From Acidianus hospitalis (GTDB taxonomy: Archaea > Thermoproteota > Thermoprotei_A > Sulfolobales > Sulfolobaceae), in NCBI GenBank assembly GCA_046533895.1, contig JAWDOK010000035.1, forward strand, positions 1 through 6,651: 6,651 nt of DNA. Reading direction: 5' to 3'. This document shows positions 4,484-6,651 of this stretch, one piece after another. The first letter of the stretch is position 1. Each line of letters begins with the position of its first letter. The notes under the pieces are model-generated. The model was given only the letters and a program-made list of their open reading frames with translations, had not been told where the DNA came from and made no database searches. Made by a program: the position numbers and the translations under genes.

Positions 4484-6190
4484 TCAAGTTACTCCTTCTA
4501 TTTCCTTAATTAAGTTAACGATTTCAGCGTGAACAAAAACTTGAGGGAAATTACCAGTAAATTCCTTCTTTTCTACGTCAACATGCTCTCCAACTAAATG
4601 AAGGCTTCCCGCAATTTGCTCAATGCCGGATATTATTTCCTTAGCTTCTTCAATCCTTCCTAGCCTTACGTAGACTCTCGCAAGCCATAAAGTAGTTAAA
4701 AGGAACGGATGCTTTGCCTCTCCCATAAAGTCGCTCTTATATCTTTTTACAAAATTCCCCACCTTCAGTTCTTTCTCTATTTTGGAAAGCGTGTTTAGGA
4801 ACAATTCATCCTTTTCGCTTATGAAGCCGTAAAGAGGTGCAGAAAGTATTGATGAATCTATATCTTCGCTACCCGCAAACCTTGTAAGGTAACCGTTAGA
4901 AACGCAGTTCTCTAAAACCCATTTTCTGATTTTCTCTTTACTTTCCTTCCACCTATCTTCTTTGCCTATGTATTCTGCCAGCTTTCCTGCCCTATCTAAC
5001 GCAACCCACATCATTATCTTAGAATGAGTATAATGCCTAGGTTCTCCTCTATCTTCCCATATTCCGGAGTCCTTCATTAGCCAATTTTCCGAGATCCAAT
5101 CAGCAATATGTTCAACTTTATCAAAAACATCTTTAATAAGTACAGTATCTCCGGTCTTTTCAAAGTACTTGTACAGAGCGTTCATGAAGAATCCTTCAAC
5201 GTCAAGCTGTATCTGCTTTGATGCTGCATTGCCTACCCTCACTGGTTTTGAATTTTTATACCCAGATAGCCACATTAATTTCACTTCTGGCGGAGGAATG
5301 GTACCTTCAACAGTGTATAGTGGATAATAGAATGGTTTTGAAGTGAAATTAACTAACGAGAGGAGGAAGTTAAGTATCCTTCTAGCTTCTATTATAAAGC
5401 CTGCATTAATTAAAGCTTCAGCAGTAATTGACGAATCTCTAACCCAGGCAAATCTGTAATCCCAATTTCTTGAACCTCCAACAACTTCCGGCAAAGAGGT
5501 TGTAGGGGAAGCGATTGATGCTCCAGAAGGAGAATAAATGGAGCCTAAAAGTACGTAGACTGAAGATCTATAGAGGTCCTCGTATACCTTAGACTTTACA
5601 TCAAAACTTTCCCAATACTTTATGGTCTTTTCGAAGGGTTTCTCAAAGTCCATTTGCAAAGCTTTCCCTCTTTCGCTAAATGCTCCGTGCTCCTTGTCAG
5701 TTGCGTAATTCACTACTAAGAATCCTTTTCCTTTAGAAAACCTCCAAGTAAAAGATCCTTGCCTTCTAACTTTTCCATCCCATTTATACAAGAAGCCTAC
5801 GCAATCTCTTCCCTTAGAGTTAACGAATATATCCCTTAATATTATTGGCCTATAAAGTGCGTACTTAAAAGCCGGTTTAAAAACTACTGTAAAGGGTACG
5901 TCACTTTCCACTTTCCTTATTATTACAGTCTCTCCCAGAGGTAGTAAATCGTTGATCTTTAAAGAACCTCCTCTTTCTGTTTTTACTTCAGTAGTTAAAA
6001 CTAGTGGGTGCTCATAATACTGTTTAATGCTCTCTATTTTCTCAGGAAGTATAGAGAATTCTCCTCCGTCCTCATCTAGTAATTTAGTAAAGATAGATGG
6101 AGAATCAAATTTTGGCACAGGAAACCATACTATTGAAGTCCCCAGTATAATGGCTGACGTTCTTTGGTTTGAAATAAAACCCAATTGCAT
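4484..6190 (-). CDS. GH15 family glucoamylase / trehalase-type glycoside hydrolase
   Basis: This inverting exo-acting alpha-glucosidase releases glucose from starch or glycogen-type glucans, or from trehalose; several archaeal GH15 proteins first called glucoamylases proved to be trehalases, so the substrate is open. It has 568 residues and no signal peptide, so it is probably intracellular. Residues 1-190 form the N-terminal beta-sandwich, beginning GFISNQRTSAII and IVWFPVPKFDSPSIF. Residues about 200-560 form the (alpha/alpha)6 barrel, with GGSRNWDYRFAWVRDSS (238-254), GIWEDRGEPRHYTHSK (376-391, general acid Glu379), and LVGEHVD (general base probably Glu535) before GNFPQVFVHAEIVN. Both expected catalytic acids are present. 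The ATG at 6190 fits the family N-terminus; TATTAAATAA lies about 21-30 nt upstream, suggesting a leaderless transcript. A glucoamylase gene is linked to gad and kdgA in Thermoproteus tenax; here the link is looser, with vapBC and debris between. Confidence 0.88.
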   Translation of the reverse strand: MQLGFISNQRTSAIILGTSIVWFPVPKFDSPSIFTKLLDEDGGEFSILPEKIESIKQYYEHPLVLTTEVKTERGGSLKINDLLPLGETVIIRKVESDVPFTVVFKPAFKYALYRPIILRDIFVNSKGRDCVGFLYKWDGKVRRQGSFTWRFSKGKGFLVVNYATDKEHGAFSERGKALQMDFEKPFEKTIKYWESFDVKSKVYEDLYRSSVYVLLGSIYSPSGASIASPTTSLPEVVGGSRNWDYRFAWVRDSSITAEALINAGFIIEARRILNFLLSLVNFTSKPFYYPLYTVEGTIPPPEVKLMWLSGYKNSKPVRVGNAASKQIQLDVEGFFMNALYKYFEKTGDTVLIKDVFDKVEHIADWISENWLMKDSGIWEDRGEPRHYTHSKIMMWVALDRAGKLAEYIGKEDRWKESKEKIRKWVLENCVSNGYLTRFAGSEDIDSSILSAPLYGFISEKDELFLNTLSKIEKELKVGNFVKRYKSDFMGEAKHPFLLTTLWLARVYVRLGRIEEAKEIISGIEQIAGSLHLVGEHVDVEKKEFTGNFPQVFVHAEIVNLIKEIEGVT

Positions 6191-6269
6191 GTTTAAAAGT
6201 AATGCCTAATTTATTTAATACCTTCATGAAATGACTAAACCTTTATTTTTATTAAATCTTATTGTACTT
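6191..6269. promoter_or_regulatory. Divergent promoter region between the GH15 gene and pcm
   Basis: This is a 79-bp, very AT-rich gap between two divergent starts. For the GH15 gene, TATTAAATAA (minus, 6211-6220) is 21-30 nt upstream of the ATG. For pcm, TTTATTTT at about 6242-6249 is 21-28 nt upstream of the ATG. Unlike the gad/NTPase gap, the two boxes are separate. No ribosome-binding site is seen before either start. Confidence 0.5.
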
Positions 6270-6651
6270 ATGACTGAAAAGGAGGAAATTCTTAGGAAGA
6301 TTAAGAACCCAGAGCTAGCCGAAGCGTTCAAGAAGGTTGATAGAGCAAAGTTCCTGCCGGAGAATCTAAGGAGTTACGCCTATACTCACGTTGATGAAGC
6401 TTTACCTATTTTACCCGGAATAAACACTACTGCGTTAAGTCTAGGAATTTACATGCTTGATGAATTAGACTTGCACAAAGGTCAAAAGGTTTTAGAAATA
6501 GGAACAGGAATAGGTTATTATACTGCATTGATTGCGGAAATTGTTGACAAGGTTGTTAGTATAGAAATTAACGATGAAATGTATAAATACTCTTCTAGAT
6601 TACTTTCCGAGTACCAAAACGTGAAACTAGTGCTAGGAGACGGAACGTTAG
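6270..6651 (+). CDS. pcm: Protein-L-isoaspartate O-methyltransferase, N-terminal part (cut by window end)
   Basis: This cytosolic repair enzyme transfers methyl from S-adenosylmethionine to isoaspartyl residues of aged proteins, a useful activity at high temperature and low pH. 127 codons are present of roughly 230 usual for the archaeal enzyme; the frame is open at the right edge. Visible parts are the substrate-side segment FLPENLRSYAYTHVDEALPI, then GINTTALSLG where most relatives have GQTIS, the SAM-binding motif VLEIGTGIGYYTA (74-86), the acidic residue after the next strand in VSIEIND (Glu99), and GDGTL (123-127). The S. tokodaii enzyme, as I remember it, has the same GINTTA variant, so this is a lineage feature rather than a defect. 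The start is the ATG at 6270, with an AT-rich box at the leaderless distance. Confidence 0.93.
   Translation, partial: MTEKEEILRKIKNPELAEAFKKVDRAKFLPENLRSYAYTHVDEALPILPGINTTALSLGIYMLDELDLHKGQKVLEIGTGIGYYTALIAEIVDKVVSIEINDEMYKYSSRLLSEYQNVKLVLGDGTL

Noticed and set aside
6027..6209. Open frame of 60 codons on the plus strand
   Set aside because: Antisense to the conserved N-terminus of the GH15 gene.
1..6651. CRISPR array, tRNA, rRNA or replication origin
   Set aside because: No regularly spaced repeats, tRNA cloverleaf, rRNA core sequence or origin-box cluster was seen on either strand.

Overview
The window reads as chromosomal DNA of a thermoacidophilic crenarchaeon of the order Sulfolobales. 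The coding sequence is AT-rich. The gluconate dehydratase closely matches the Sulfolobus enzyme as I remember it, and the isoaspartyl methyltransferase fragment is very like the Sulfurisphaera (Sulfolobus) tokodaii protein as I remember it. Several starts lie about 25 nt from a TATA-like element, as expected for leaderless archaeal transcripts. A Sulfurisphaera/Acidianus-like organism is my best guess; the species cannot be fixed from sequence alone.

Layout. 1-384: AT-rich, with one possible small membrane protein (77-298, minus). 385-2417 (minus): a two-gene operon, gad (gluconate/galactonate dehydratase) then kdgA (2-keto-3-deoxygluconate aldolase), joined by a one-base TGATG overlap. 2418-2467: a 50-bp divergent promoter. 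2468-2968 (plus): a THEP1-type NTPase. 3174-3786 (plus): a vapBC toxin-antitoxin pair behind a promoter carrying three copies of GTTAAAC. 3787-4483: about 700 bp with no convincing protein gene. It holds small hairpins, a strikingly GC-rich block that may be a structured RNA on the minus strand, and a long inverted repeat. 4484-6190 (minus): a GH15 glucoamylase/trehalase-type hydrolase. 6270-6651 (plus): the 5' part of pcm, cut by the window end.

How the genes fit together. Gad and KdgA carry out two consecutive steps of the branched Entner-Doudoroff pathway (gluconate to KDG, then KDG to pyruvate plus glyceraldehyde). The GH15 enzyme 2 kb away could release the glucose that feeds it. The usual partners of the semi-phosphorylative branch, kdgK and gapN, are not in the window. 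The KdgA here also appears to lack the two arginines that bind the substrate phosphate in characterised Sulfolobus KdgA enzymes. Together these suggest a non-phosphorylated version of the pathway.

The observations most worth follow-up are the altered aldolase pocket, the GC-rich candidate RNA at about 4143-4292 with a TTTATA box at the right distance, the repeated operator-like motif before vapB, and the inverted repeat at 4402-4464. I found no clear new multi-gene system.
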